Below are positions 23,714 through 33,516 of a stretch of 35,501 nucleotides of DNA, piece after piece. Position numbers and translations under genes: made by a program. Every line of letters begins with the position of its first letter. The stretch's first letter is position 1. The notes under the pieces were generated by a model that was not told the origin of the DNA, did not search any database, and worked only from the letters and a program-made list of their open reading frames with translations. The stretch covers positions 1 to 35,501 of the forward strand of contig JALEGB010000103.1 of NCBI GenBank assembly GCA_022760355.1, read 5' to 3'. This stretch comes from Neomegalonema sp. Lineage in GTDB: Bacteria > Pseudomonadota > Alphaproteobacteria > Rhodobacterales > Rhodobacteraceae.

Positions 23714-24718
23714 ATGTATGCGCAAATGGTGAAGTCCACCGGGCAAGGCGTGAAGCCGCGCGAGGAAATGAGCCCGCAGGAACGGGCGTTTCAGGATCGT
23801 ATCGACGCGGATCAGAAGATTGAGCCCAAAGACTGGATGCCGGACGCCTATCGCAAAACGCTGATCCGCCAGATCGGCCAGCATGCGCATTCGGAGATTG
23901 TCGGCCAGCTGCCAGAGGGCAACTGGATCACCCGCGCCCCAACCCTGGAGCGAAAGGCAATTCTGCTCGCCAAAGTGCAGGATGAGGCCGGGCACGGGCT
24001 GTACCTGTATTGCGCCGCCGAAACGCTGGGGGTCAGCCGCGACGAGCTCACGCAGGACCTGCTGTCCGGGCGCATGAAATACAGCTCGATCTTCAACTAC
24101 CCCACCCTGACCTGGGCCGATATGGGCGCAGTCGGCTGGCTCGTCGATGGCGCGGCGATCATGAACCAGGTGCCGCTGCAGCGGACCTCCTACGGCCCCT
24201 ATAGCCGTGCGATGATCCGGATCTGCAAGGAGGAGAGCTTCCATCAGCGCCAGGGCTACGACATCATGATGAAGATGGCGAACGGCTCCGACGCACAGAA
24301 GAAAATGGCGCAGGATGCGCTCAACCGCTTCTGGTACCCGTCGCTGATGATGTTCGGCCCCTCAGACAAAGAGTCCGTCCACTCCGCCCAGTCGATGGCT
24401 TGGAAAATCAAGATCAACACCAATGACGAGCTTCGGCAGAAATTCGTTGATCAAACCGTGCCGCAAGCCGAGTTGCTGGGCCTCAGCATCCCGGACCCGG
24501 ATCTGCGCTGGAACGAAGAACGCGGCCATTACGATTTCTCGGAGCCGGACTGGACGGAGTTCTTCGACGTCCTCCGCGGCGCAGGCCCCTGCAATACCGA
24601 CCGGATGGCGGCGCGTCGCAACGCCTGGGACGACGGGGCTTGGTTTCGCGATGGGCTGATGGCCCATGCGGAGAAAAAACGCGCGCGCGCCGCGGCGGCG
24701 AAGACCGCGGCGGAGTAA
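23714..24718 (+). CDS. paaA: 1,2-phenylacetyl-CoA epoxidase, catalytic subunit PaaA
   Basis: A 334-residue ferritin-like di-iron protein, the catalytic subunit of the multicomponent monooxygenase that adds one oxygen atom to the ring of phenylacetyl-CoA. The di-iron ligand motifs are visible as QDEAGH (89-94) and [10 protein letters not shown] (172-181), along with Glu61. The family block [20 protein letters not shown] is intact. The length is normal. A strong AAGGAGG (23701-23707) precedes the ATG. It is the first epoxidase gene; paaB follows after 83 bp. Confidence 0.97.
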   Translation: MYAQMVKSTGQGVKPREEMSPQERAFQDRIDADQKIEPKDWMPDAYRKTLIRQIGQHAHSEIVGQLPEGNWITRAPTLERKAILLAKVQDEAGHGLYLYCAAETLGVSRDELTQDLLSGRMKYSSIFNYPTLTWADMGAVGWLVDGAAIMNQVPLQRTSYGPYSRAMIRICKEESFHQRQGYDIMMKMANGSDAQKKMAQDALNRFWYPSLMMFGPSDKESVHSAQSMAWKIKINTNDELRQKFVDQTVPQAELLGLSIPDPDLRWNEERGHYDFSEPDWTEFFDVLRGAGPCNTDRMAARRNAWDDGAWFRDGLMAHAEKKRARAAAAKTAAE

Positions 24719-24801
24719 CGGAGCGGCGCGGACCCGCCCCAGGGCCGCCGCCAATCTCGACACGCATCAAAACAAAAAGCGGCGACACAGGGAGCCGGAA
24801 C

Positions 24802-25089
24802 ATGACAACGAACGAATGGCCGCTTTGGGAGATTTTCATCCGCGGCCAACATGGGCTCAGCCACCGGCATGTCGGCAGCCTGCACGCGCCGGACGCCGAG
24901 ATGGCGATCAAACATGCGCGCGACGTTTATACCCGCCGCAACGAAGGGGTGAGCATCTGGGTCGCCAAAGCCGAGAACATCGCCGCCTCCGCCCCGAGCG
25001 ACAAAGGGCCCTTGTTCGAACCGTCGAATGACAAGGTGTACCGCCATCCAACCTTCTTCGACATCCCGGACGAAGCGGGGCACATGTGA
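24802..25089 (+). CDS. paaB: 1,2-phenylacetyl-CoA epoxidase subunit PaaB
   Basis: A 95-residue small subunit of the phenylacetyl-CoA epoxidase. PaaB bridges PaaAC units in the complex and has no catalytic residues. The sequence WPLWEIFIRGQHGLSHRHVGS followed by DAEMAIKHARDVYTRR is characteristic. The ATG at 24802 gives the normal family length; an upstream in-frame extension to 24640 overlaps paaA and is rejected. Its stop overlaps the paaC start (TGATG). Confidence 0.95.
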   Translation: MTTNEWPLWEIFIRGQHGLSHRHVGSLHAPDAEMAIKHARDVYTRRNEGVSIWVAKAENIAASAPSDKGPLFEPSNDKVYRHPTFFDIPDEAGHM

Positions 25090-25874
25090 TGGCGGCGGCG
25101 GTAAAGGCGGCGCCCACCCGCGAAGAGGCTCTGGTCGAGTTTCTGCTCAGGCTCGGCGACAATACGCTGATCCTCGGCCATCGCGTGTCGGAATGGTGTG
25201 GCCACGCCCCTGTGCTTGAGGAAGACATCGCGCTGGCGAACACGGGGCTGGACCTCATCGGACAAACCCAGCTCTGGCTCGGGCTGGCGGGGGAAGTTGA
25301 GGGCAAAGGACGCACCGCGGACAGTTTGGCGTTTCTTCGCGATGTCTGGGACTTCCGCAACATCCTGCTGGTCGAGCTGCCGAACGGCGATTTTGGCCGC
25401 ACGCTGATGCGTCAGTTCCTGTTCGACGCCTGGCACGTGTTGATGCTGGGCCGGCTGACCGAAAGCGCCGATGCGCGCATTGCCGAGATTGCGCATAAGG
25501 CGGGCAAAGAGGCGGCCTATCACTTGGACCGCTCGTCCGATCTTGTGATCGGCCTTGGCGATGGAACCGACGAGAGCCGCCGGCGGATGCAGGAGGCGCT
25601 CGACTATCTCTGGCCCTATGTGGGCGAGCCCTTCATGCCGGACGCGGTTGACCAGCTGATGGCGGCGGAAGGGGTTGCGCCCGACCCGGCCTCGCTGCGC
25701 CAGGAATATGACGCCACGCTGCGGCGGGTGTTGGGCGAGGCGACGCTGACCATACCGCAAGATCCGTTCGCCCAACTCGGCGGCAAAACCGGCGTCCGCC
25801 ACTCGGAGCATCTCGGCCATTTGCTCACCGAAATGCAGTGGCTGCAGCGCGCCTATCCCGGCGCAAGCTGGTGA
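25089..25874 (+). CDS. paaC: 1,2-phenylacetyl-CoA epoxidase structural subunit PaaC
   Basis: A 261-residue ferritin-like protein that forms the structural partner of PaaA. Family blocks include LGDNTLILGHRVSEWCGHAP, EEDIALANTGLDLIGQ and RNILLVELPNGDFGRT. PaaC has the same fold as PaaA but does not bind the catalytic iron pair. The ATG at 25089 overlaps the paaB stop by one base; a GTG one codon earlier is possible. Its end overlaps or abuts paaD. Confidence 0.95.
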   Translation: MAAAVKAAPTREEALVEFLLRLGDNTLILGHRVSEWCGHAPVLEEDIALANTGLDLIGQTQLWLGLAGEVEGKGRTADSLAFLRDVWDFRNILLVELPNGDFGRTLMRQFLFDAWHVLMLGRLTESADARIAEIAHKAGKEAAYHLDRSSDLVIGLGDGTDESRRRMQEALDYLWPYVGEPFMPDAVDQLMAAEGVAPDPASLRQEYDATLRRVLGEATLTIPQDPFAQLGGKTGVRHSEHLGHLLTEMQWLQRAYPGASW

Positions 25875-25882
25875 GCGGCGCC

Positions 25883-26353
25883 ATGGCCTCGCCGCAACAT
25901 CCGTCAATCGGCCAGGTCTGGGCGTGGCTCGACGCGGTGCCCGACCCGGAAATCCCGGTCATTTCCCTCGTGGATCTCGGCGTGATTCGCGAGGTGCGTT
26001 GGGAAGCGGACGAGCTGGTGGTTGCGGTCACGCCGACTTATTCGGGCTGCCCGGCGACCAGCGTGATCAATCTCGATATCGAAACAGCGCTTCGCGATCG
26101 CGGCGTGGGCAAAGTTCGACTGGAGCGCCGGCTGGCGCCGCCCTGGACGACCGATTGGCTCAGTGAAAGCGGCCGCGCCAAGCTGGAAGCCTACGGAATT
26201 GCGCCGCCGCAGCCGGCGGGCGGCCCCAGCCGGTGCCCCCATTGCGGGGCCGCGAGCGTAAGCCTCGTAAGCCAGTTCGGCTCAACCCCCTGCAAAGCGC
26301 AATGGCGGTGCGACGCCTGTCTGGAGCCTTTCGACTACTTCAAATGCATTTGA
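25883..26353 (+). CDS. paaD: Phenylacetate pathway Fe-S maturation protein PaaD
   Basis: A 156-residue protein with an N-terminal MIP18/SufT-type domain (PDPEIPVISLVDLGVIREV, then PTYSGCPAT with Cys56) and a C-terminal zinc-ribbon-like part holding Cys118, Cys121, Cys137, Cys143, Cys146 and Cys155. PaaD is needed for an active epoxidase, probably for inserting the Fe-S cluster into PaaE. The ATG at 25883 is used because GAG sits 7 nt before it; a GTG at 25871 overlapping the paaC stop (GTGA) is the alternative and would add four residues. Confidence 0.93.
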   Translation: MASPQHPSIGQVWAWLDAVPDPEIPVISLVDLGVIREVRWEADELVVAVTPTYSGCPATSVINLDIETALRDRGVGKVRLERRLAPPWTTDWLSESGRAKLEAYGIAPPQPAGGPSRCPHCGAASVSLVSQFGSTPCKAQWRCDACLEPFDYFKCI

Positions 26354-26461
26354 GCCGGCCCGCCCGGCCAAAGCAGTTCAGACCACGCCCAGAGGAGCGG
26401 CTCGCCAAGCAGACGGCCGCCAGGCGACACGCGCGCAGCGCGTCAATAAAGGGGACGGAAG

Positions 26462-27535
26462 ATGGCGCGATTTCATGAGCTGGAAGTCGTCGACATTCAC
26501 AAAACCATCCGCGACGCGGTGGTGTTGACGTTGCAGCCAATTAATGGCGCGGCGGAGCATTTCGACTTCACGCAAGGGCAATATCTGACCTTCCGGCGAG
26601 AGTTTGACGGCGTCGAGCTGCGTCGGAACTACTCGATTTGCGCAGGCAAAGATGACGGCGTGCTGCAGGTCGGCATCAAGCGGGTCGAGGGCGGCGCCTT
26701 CTCGACCTGGGCGAATGAGCAGCTGAAAGTCGGCGACCGGATCGAAGCGATGCCGCCCATGGGCGCGTTTCATACGCCGATTGAGCCCGATGTCGAAAAA
26801 CACTATCTCGGCTTCGCTGGCGGTTCAGGCATTACGCCCGTGCTTTCGATTCTAAAGACCGCTCTGGCGCGAGAGCCAAAATCGCGCTTTACGCTCGTAT
26901 ACGCCAATCGCGCGATTTCAACGATCATGTTCCGCGAGGAGCTTGAGGATCTGAAAGACCAGTATCTCGGCCGCTTTAACATCATCCATATTTTGGAGAG
27001 CGACGCGCAGGAAATTGATTTATTCACTGGCCGGATCGATGCGCATAAATGCGAGCTTCTGTTCAAGCATTGGATTGATGTGAGCAACATCAATACCGCC
27101 TTTATCTGCGGGCCAGAGCCGATGATGCTGGCGATCGCCGCCAGCTTGCGGGATCATGGCCTGAAGGATGAGCAAATTAAGTTTGAGCTGTTCGCCTCCG
27201 GCCAACCGGGCCGCGCGAAGCACAAAGCGGTCTCCAGCCAAGCCGTCGGCGACGACGCGACAACAGAAGCGACGATTACGCTCGACGGCGCCAGCCGCAC
27301 AGTGCGGATGTCGCAAGACATGACCATCCTTGAAGCGGCCTTAGCGAACGCGATCGACGCGCCCTACGCCTGCACAGCGGGCGTTTGCTCCACCTGCCGC
27401 GCCAAGGTGCTGGAGGGCGAGGTGGAAATGGAAGTGAACCACGCGCTTGAGGAATACGAGATCCAGCGCGGCTATGTGCTCACCTGCCAATGCCGCCCTC
27501 TGACCGATCGGGTGGTGGTGACCTACGACAATTAG
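26462..27535 (+). CDS. paaE: 1,2-phenylacetyl-CoA epoxidase reductase PaaE
   Basis: A 357-residue ferredoxin-NADP reductase-like protein that passes electrons from NADPH to the di-iron site of PaaA. The FAD-binding motif is RRNYSIC (54-60), the nicotinamide-binding motif is GGSGITP (120-126), and the C-terminal plant-type 2Fe-2S ferredoxin domain has Cys304, Cys309, Cys312 and Cys342. All cofactor ligands are present. AAAGGGGA precedes the ATG. It starts 108 bp after paaD, and paaZ follows after 72 bp. Confidence 0.96.
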   Translation: MARFHELEVVDIHKTIRDAVVLTLQPINGAAEHFDFTQGQYLTFRREFDGVELRRNYSICAGKDDGVLQVGIKRVEGGAFSTWANEQLKVGDRIEAMPPMGAFHTPIEPDVEKHYLGFAGGSGITPVLSILKTALAREPKSRFTLVYANRAISTIMFREELEDLKDQYLGRFNIIHILESDAQEIDLFTGRIDAHKCELLFKHWIDVSNINTAFICGPEPMMLAIAASLRDHGLKDEQIKFELFASGQPGRAKHKAVSSQAVGDDATTEATITLDGASRTVRMSQDMTILEAALANAIDAPYACTAGVCSTCRAKVLEGEVEMEVNHALEEYEIQRGYVLTCQCRPLTDRVVVTYDN

Positions 27536-27607
27536 GTCGCCCGCCCGGCCCCAAACGCCCGCCCCTGTGCTCATAATCGCCCTCTGTTGTTAATAAGGAC
27601 CGCAGCG

Positions 27608-29656
<2,049 letters not shown>

Positions 29657-29664
29657 GTCCGCCC

Positions 29665-29708
29665 CTGGAGCATTTTTCGTGATCGCGATTGATCCGAAAA
29701 CGCTCCAG
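29665..29708. repeat. Short palindromic repeat, copy C
   Basis: CTGGAGC (29665-29671) and GCTCCAG (29702-29708) are perfect inverted copies. The stem continues imperfectly as ATTTTTCG against CGAAAAC. This is the GAGCATTTTC/GAAAACGCTC palindrome of the same family as copy B. It starts 8 bp after the paaZ stop and could also help terminate that transcript. Confidence 0.65.
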
Positions 29709-29753
29709 GACCTTGCGCCGATGACGCCGGGTTTATGAGTTCGCGCGCTACGC

Positions 29754-29858
29754 TAGAGCATTTTCGAAACTATTGCGGTCATGAAAATGCTCTATCTCTT
29801 TGAGTTGTCGCGATTTCCGAGTCATCGAATGCGCGCATTCGATTTGAAATCACTCTAA
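29754..29858. repeat. Palindromic intergenic repeat, copy B (RIME-like)
   Basis: A 105-bp element with the architecture of copy A: a first hairpin with a perfect 12-bp stem TAGAGCATTTTC/GAAAATGCTCTA (29754-29765, 29783-29794). The shared TCGCGATTT stretch follows, and then a second hairpin with a perfect 18-bp palindrome TCGAATGCGCGCATTCGA (29825-29842) inside GATTTC/GAAATC arms. The end overlaps the stop codon of the convergent VOC gene. Confidence 0.75.
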
Positions 29859-30470
29859 CCGGCGTCGCCCCGCCGGCGTGTCGATCTCAGCGACGATTTC
29901 AACAGCCGCCGCGGCTTCGATCGCCAGTCGCGGCTCGCTCATTTTGCCTTGCAGGAAAGACTCGATGAGATCCGCGCGCGGATGCCGGACGGTGAGAGAC
30001 GCGAGACGGCAGCCGCTTTGCGGCAGATTCGCTGCGGGATGCGGGCCCGCCGGCCATTCGATCACAGTTGGAAAAGCGCCCTCCATCGGCAGGGAGCCGT
30101 CATCCGGAATCGATATGCGCCAGGACAACTCTCCGCGGCTAATCGGCGTCGCCCGCCCCGCGCCGTCGGGCGCGTCAGCCAAAACCCCGTCGATATCTGC
30201 GACGCCGATCACCCATGTCGCCAAACGCAGTGCGCTCCCCCCTTCCGCGTCCAGCCCGAACCAACGAGGTCGATCCGGCGCCGCAGCCGCGGGATCGATT
30301 GCGATAATCTCCAGAAACAGCGCATCGCCCAGCTTCAAGAGGTGGTTATGCGTGCCCATCTGCAGGTGACGTCCGCCCACCGGCGCCACAACCCCAAGCT
30401 GTCGCTCAACATAATCGACACCCTCCGCCACGCTCGGCGCAATGACGGTGATATGATCCAACTGATACAT
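29850..30470 (-). CDS. VOC-superfamily (glyoxalase-like) protein
   Basis: A 206-residue protein of the vicinal-oxygen-chelate fold, resembling the glyoxalase_3 type: YQLDHITVIAPSVAEGVDYVERQLGV at the start, THNHLLKLGDALFLEIIAID, and a second half with LASLTVRHP. Metal-ligand candidates are His6 and the glutamate in FLEIIAID. The reaction is unknown; members are often lyases, dioxygenases or resistance proteins. The start lies one base after the hydrolase stop, so the two are co-translated in the ArsR-hydrolase-VOC operon. Its TGA stop is in palindromic repeat copy B. Confidence 0.85.
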   Translation of the reverse strand: MYQLDHITVIAPSVAEGVDYVERQLGVVAPVGGRHLQMGTHNHLLKLGDALFLEIIAIDPAAAAPDRPRWFGLDAEGGSALRLATWVIGVADIDGVLADAPDGAGRATPISRGELSWRISIPDDGSLPMEGAFPTVIEWPAGPHPAANLPQSGCRLASLTVRHPRADLIESFLQGKMSEPRLAIEAAAAVEIVAEIDTPAGRRRLE

Positions 30471-30471
30471 G

Positions 30472-31428
30472 CTAGGCCTTCACCACTTCCAGTTTCGACG
30501 GCTCATCAGCGGCGGTCCCGTCCAAAAATGCGCTGACAGCCTCAAGCGCGACGTCGGGCGCTTCCTCGGGAATGAAATGCCCCCCCGGCATCGGAGCGAA
30601 TTGCGGCGCCCGGCACCACTCGCGCCAGATGACTTCCGGCGCGAAATGACGTCCGACTGCGCTTTGCTCGCCCCACATCACAAGGGTTGGGCACTCAATC
30701 TTCCGCCCTGCGGCGCGGTCCGCCTCGTCATGCTTCCGATCGATGTGGAACCCGGCGCGGAAACATTCGCACATCGCAATCACGCATTGCGGCCTAGAGC
30801 TGGCGGCCAAATAGACTTCGAGCGCCAGCGGATCATAAGGCGCGTCGTTATTTGACGGTCCAACCAGAATCGAGCGCATGAAACCGGCGGGGTCGCCATT
30901 AATCAGCGTCTCAGGGATCGGGTACTCCTGCGCGAGAAACGTAAAGTAGAAATAGAAATAGTCCTGCGCGACTTCGGCGTTCAGGCTGTCATAGAAGTTG
31001 AGCGCCGGAATGATATCCATCACGACCAGCTGGGAGACGACATCCGGGCAATCGAGCGCCAGCCGGCGCGCGACGCGTGCGCCACGGTCATGGCCGATCA
31101 CGGCAAAACGCTCGAACCCCAGCGCCGCCATTACCGCGCGCTGCTCCTGCGCCATGACCCGCTTCGCGTAGTGCGCGCCATAGGTGGCGAGCGGCGGCGC
31201 ATGGCTCTCCCCGCGCCCGCGCAGATCTGGAAGCACCACTGTGTAACGCTCCGCCAATTGTGGCGCGATCTTGCTCCAGCATAGATGCGTCTGCGGATCG
31301 CCATGCAGCATCAACAACGGCGGTCCGTCGCCGGCGATCGCCACTGCGATAGGCGCGCCTTCGATATGGATGGTCTGGCGAGAAAACCCCGGCAGCAGCG
31401 CCGTATCCGCCCGTTCAAAGAGTGTCAT
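30472..31428 (-). CDS. Alpha/beta hydrolase of the haloacetate dehalogenase/epoxide hydrolase type
   Basis: A 318-residue alpha/beta hydrolase with an aspartate nucleophile: GHDRGARV (Asp114, with Arg115 and Arg118 as in fluoroacetate dehalogenases), HGDPQTHLCW (42-51), Asp138 in MDIIP and the catalytic His284 in PGGHFIPEEAP. Relative to fluoroacetate dehalogenase RPA1163, the three residues that cradle fluoride (His155, Trp156, Tyr219) align here with Tyr161, Phe162 and Phe223. Defluorination is therefore doubtful; another ester or epoxide substrate is possible. The start overlaps the ArsR gene by 14 bp, and the VOC gene follows after one base. Confidence 0.88.
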   Translation of the reverse strand: MTLFERADTALLPGFSRQTIHIEGAPIAVAIAGDGPPLLMLHGDPQTHLCWSKIAPQLAERYTVVLPDLRGRGESHAPPLATYGAHYAKRVMAQEQRAVMAALGFERFAVIGHDRGARVARRLALDCPDVVSQLVVMDIIPALNFYDSLNAEVAQDYFYFYFTFLAQEYPIPETLINGDPAGFMRSILVGPSNNDAPYDPLALEVYLAASSRPQCVIAMCECFRAGFHIDRKHDEADRAAGRKIECPTLVMWGEQSAVGRHFAPEVIWREWCRAPQFAPMPGGHFIPEEAPDVALEAVSAFLDGTAADEPSKLEVVKA

Positions 31429-31720
31429 TGAGCCAGTCCTTATAAGCCGCGAGCGCCGCTTCGTTGCGTTTGAAAAATGACCATCGGCCGATCTTGTTGA
31501 GGATGAGAAAGTCAGCGCGCCGCAGAATGTCCAAGTGGCGGCTCACGGTCGGCTGAGCCATCTGAAGGCGCTCGGTAATCAGCGTCACGCACACGCCGAT
31601 TTCCGAGGGACGGCCGGTTTCCTGGTGCGCGAAATATTGGTCTGGGGTCGCCAGCCACTGCAGGATCTGCAGGCGCGCATCACTCGCCAGCGCTTTGGAT
31701 TGTTCTATTCGAATGTCCAT
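31415..31720 (-). CDS. ArsR-family transcriptional regulator
   Basis: A 101-residue winged-helix repressor of the ArsR/SmtB type. The recognition helix is in LQMAQPTVSRHLDILRRADFLI, preceded by ALASDARLQILQWL. No CxC metal-binding motif is present at the usual alpha-3 position, so it probably senses an organic ligand or acts constitutively rather than sensing metal. It is the first gene of a tightly overlapping three-gene operon with the dehalogenase-like hydrolase and the VOC protein, which it most likely controls. Confidence 0.9.
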   Translation of the reverse strand: MDIRIEQSKALASDARLQILQWLATPDQYFAHQETGRPSEIGVCVTLITERLQMAQPTVSRHLDILRRADFLILNKIGRWSFFKRNEAALAAYKDWLNDTL

Positions 31721-31866
31721 ATCCGCCGATACATCGTCAAATAGCTATGAGTCAATGCGTCAAAAGGATAGCGCAACGATTGGAATTCCGCTCCGCATAC
31801 TCAGCGAATCAGTTAATATTGCCGCCAAGTCCGCCGTGACGTCACTCAATACGAAGGAACCGAACA

Positions 31867-32151
31867 ATGCGCCCAGGGACGGGGTTTATCACGGCTAGCG
31901 CCGCACTTCTGCTGACACTTGGCGCCAGCGCCGCTTTCGCAAAAGAAGAAACAGGCTATAAGTACGCGCGCTTTGTTCTCGCGACGAGCGACAAAAATGG
32001 CGATGGCAAAGTCTCCCGCCGGGAAATGCCGCCCAGTGGCCGCGAAAATTTCGACGAGATTGACACCAACGAAGATGGATACGCCAGCGTCGATGAAATC
32101 GCCGCATGGTATCGCAGTTATTCTCGGATAAATACAAAATCAAAAGAGTAG
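31867..32151 (+). CDS. Secreted EF-hand calcium-binding protein
   Basis: A 94-residue protein with a signal peptide (hydrophobic 8-24, cleavage likely after AAFA) and two canonical EF-hand loops, DKNGDGKVSRRE (42-53) and DTNEDGYASVDE (66-77). Both have acidic or oxygen ligands at positions 1, 3, 5 and 12, so it should bind two calcium ions in the periplasm. AAGGA lies 9 nt before the ATG. It stands alone, with an intrinsic terminator after it. A calcium buffer or sensor is likely; the partner is unknown. Confidence 0.9.
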   Translation: MRPGTGFITASAALLLTLGASAAFAKEETGYKYARFVLATSDKNGDGKVSRREMPPSGRENFDEIDTNEDGYASVDEIAAWYRSYSRINTKSKE

Positions 32152-32172
32152 ATTTGACGCCATGCCGACAGA

Positions 32173-32204
32173 TTCTGCGGGCTTTTTCACCCGCAGAACT
32201 TTTA
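32173..32204 (+). terminator. Intrinsic terminator after the EF-hand gene
   Basis: TTCTGCGGG (32173-32181) pairs with CCCGCAGAA (32190-32198) over an 8-nt loop, followed by CTTTTA. It lies 21 bp past the EF-hand gene stop. Confidence 0.7.
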
Positions 32205-32367
32205 CCCCCTCGCGACTGCCAACCGGCTCACAACGTCGCCCAGCATCGTTAACGCCAGATTTTTGGCGCGAGCTCCGCCTTGTTCATGTCCCGCATCATG
32301 GATCCGACGCAAATTTGTCGCAATGAGGTGCTAGCATTTCCGCTCCGACAATGGGGAGTTGGAGCAA

Positions 32368-33198
32368 ATGGTGCGTCGTCAATTTACGAAATATCTACTG
32401 ATTGGCCTCGGAGAAGCCTTGGCCAGCATTGCCGCCATCGCAGTAATTGTGTCAATCGCACTGCCAATTATTGTGATTTTCTTTCCAAAATGGAGCTTCT
32501 TAAGCCGCTTCGATGTTCCATATATTCTACCGCAGCCGGTGATCGAAGCAACATACAAGGAGCTTAAACGGAAAGAGTACAACCCAGCTTTGATTCTTGA
32601 CGGCCAAGAGGTCGCGCCGAAGAAGCTGATCAAGGAAACGAGCTTTACGCCGACCAAACAAACGCTGTCGCTCGAGGAACTGAGCCGAGTTGTTGATCGC
32701 ACCTTGGGCGGCTGCGCCCAAGCAATTGACTATATCGTCGCCGTCGTCACGCTAACCTGTGATGAGAAGCCGGACAGTCGCTTTTCAGACAAGCTGCAAC
32801 CAGAGACGAGGAGGCTGTTCGCGGCTTCCATGGCGTCGTCAATGATCTCCACCACGCTTCAAACCGCGATTATCGCGATGGCGAGCATCGCTGTTCTGCT
32901 GCTTCTCGCGGGACGGCATGTTCCCGGCGCCGCGCTGCTGGACTGGGGGTCCTTTCTCAACAAGATCCTGGGCATCCTGGTCATTATCGTCTCGATTTTT
33001 GTGTGGGACGGCGTTGTGGACGCGTTGAACATACTGGCGGCCCCGATCGAACGGTCGACAGAGCTGGTTGAAATTGAGGGGGATACGCGGCCGACCTATA
33101 TCGTCGCCAATCAGGCGACGCTGTACGTTTATTCTGTCATCTACGGGCTCATGATGATGGCCTCGATGCTCCTCAGGCGCATCGCCGCCGCCACGTAG
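32368..33198 (+). CDS. Membrane protein of unknown function
   Basis: A 276-residue protein with four hydrophobic stretches: near 10-39, then LQTAIIAMASIAVLLLLAG, FLNKILGILVIIVSIFVW and LYVYSVIYGLMMMASMLL. A hydrophilic domain of about 110 residues lies between spans 1 and 2 and contains two cysteines (GGCAQAIDYI and LTCDEK), which could form a disulfide if it is periplasmic. The sequence is less GC-biased than its neighbours. The ATG at 32368 is used with GGGGAG upstream. No family is recognised, and the gene has no operon partner. Confidence 0.75.
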   Translation: MVRRQFTKYLLIGLGEALASIAAIAVIVSIALPIIVIFFPKWSFLSRFDVPYILPQPVIEATYKELKRKEYNPALILDGQEVAPKKLIKETSFTPTKQTLSLEELSRVVDRTLGGCAQAIDYIVAVVTLTCDEKPDSRFSDKLQPETRRLFAASMASSMISTTLQTAIIAMASIAVLLLLAGRHVPGAALLDWGSFLNKILGILVIIVSIFVWDGVVDALNILAAPIERSTELVEIEGDTRPTYIVANQATLYVYSVIYGLMMMASMLLRRIAAAT

Positions 33199-33259
33199 GG
33201 GGCCGCTTGGCGCTATGCCCGACGGGCGGCGCGACAAGGCGGCGGAACCCTGCGCATAT

Positions 33260-33287
33260 GTCGGCCGATCTATCCGGATCGGCCGAC
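33260..33287 (+). terminator. Strong hairpin downstream of the membrane protein gene
   Basis: GTCGGCCGATC (33260-33270) and GATCGGCCGAC (33277-33287) form a perfect 11-bp stem with a 6-nt loop, 61 bp past the stop. There is no T-run directly after it. It could stabilise the mRNA end or serve as a terminator. Confidence 0.5.
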
Positions 33288-33430
33288 CATTGCGACTTTG
33301 CAGTCAAGCTGGGCCCGACCTTGCTGCGATCCCGCCCCGTTCCTCTTCCTCAGCCCGCACGGCGCGCTCCTGCATCATCACATCACAGTTTTTTTGCCCT
33401 CAGCATATTTTTGTGCCGAATGATTGATTG

Positions 33431-33442
33431 ACCAGTCGGTCG
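33431..33442. promoter_or_regulatory. PaaR-type operator before paaK
   Basis: GACCAGTCGGTC is the inverted copy of the 12-bp site GACCGACTGGTC found before paaG, with CGG continuing on the right. It lies 74 bp upstream of paaK. A shared 12-bp core at two distant paa promoters supports common control by the TetR-type protein. Confidence 0.75.
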
Positions 33443-33516
33443 GTTTTTGAGAGCCTTCTTCTAAAGACGCGCAAAACAAGCGCCACCCGCGACAGCCCCG
33501 CGGTCTGGGAGGAAAC

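Larger units (their letters stand above)
33199..33516. other. Intergenic region before paaK
   Basis: 318 bp with no gene. It holds a strong hairpin after the membrane-protein gene (33260-33287), an AT-rich part near 33385-33425 that probably carries the paaK promoter, the PaaR-type site (33431-33442) and the paaK ribosome site GGAGG (33508-33512). Confidence 0.45.

Noticed and set aside
24640-24801. Longer start for paaB
   Set aside because: It overlaps paaA and adds residues absent from PaaB proteins.
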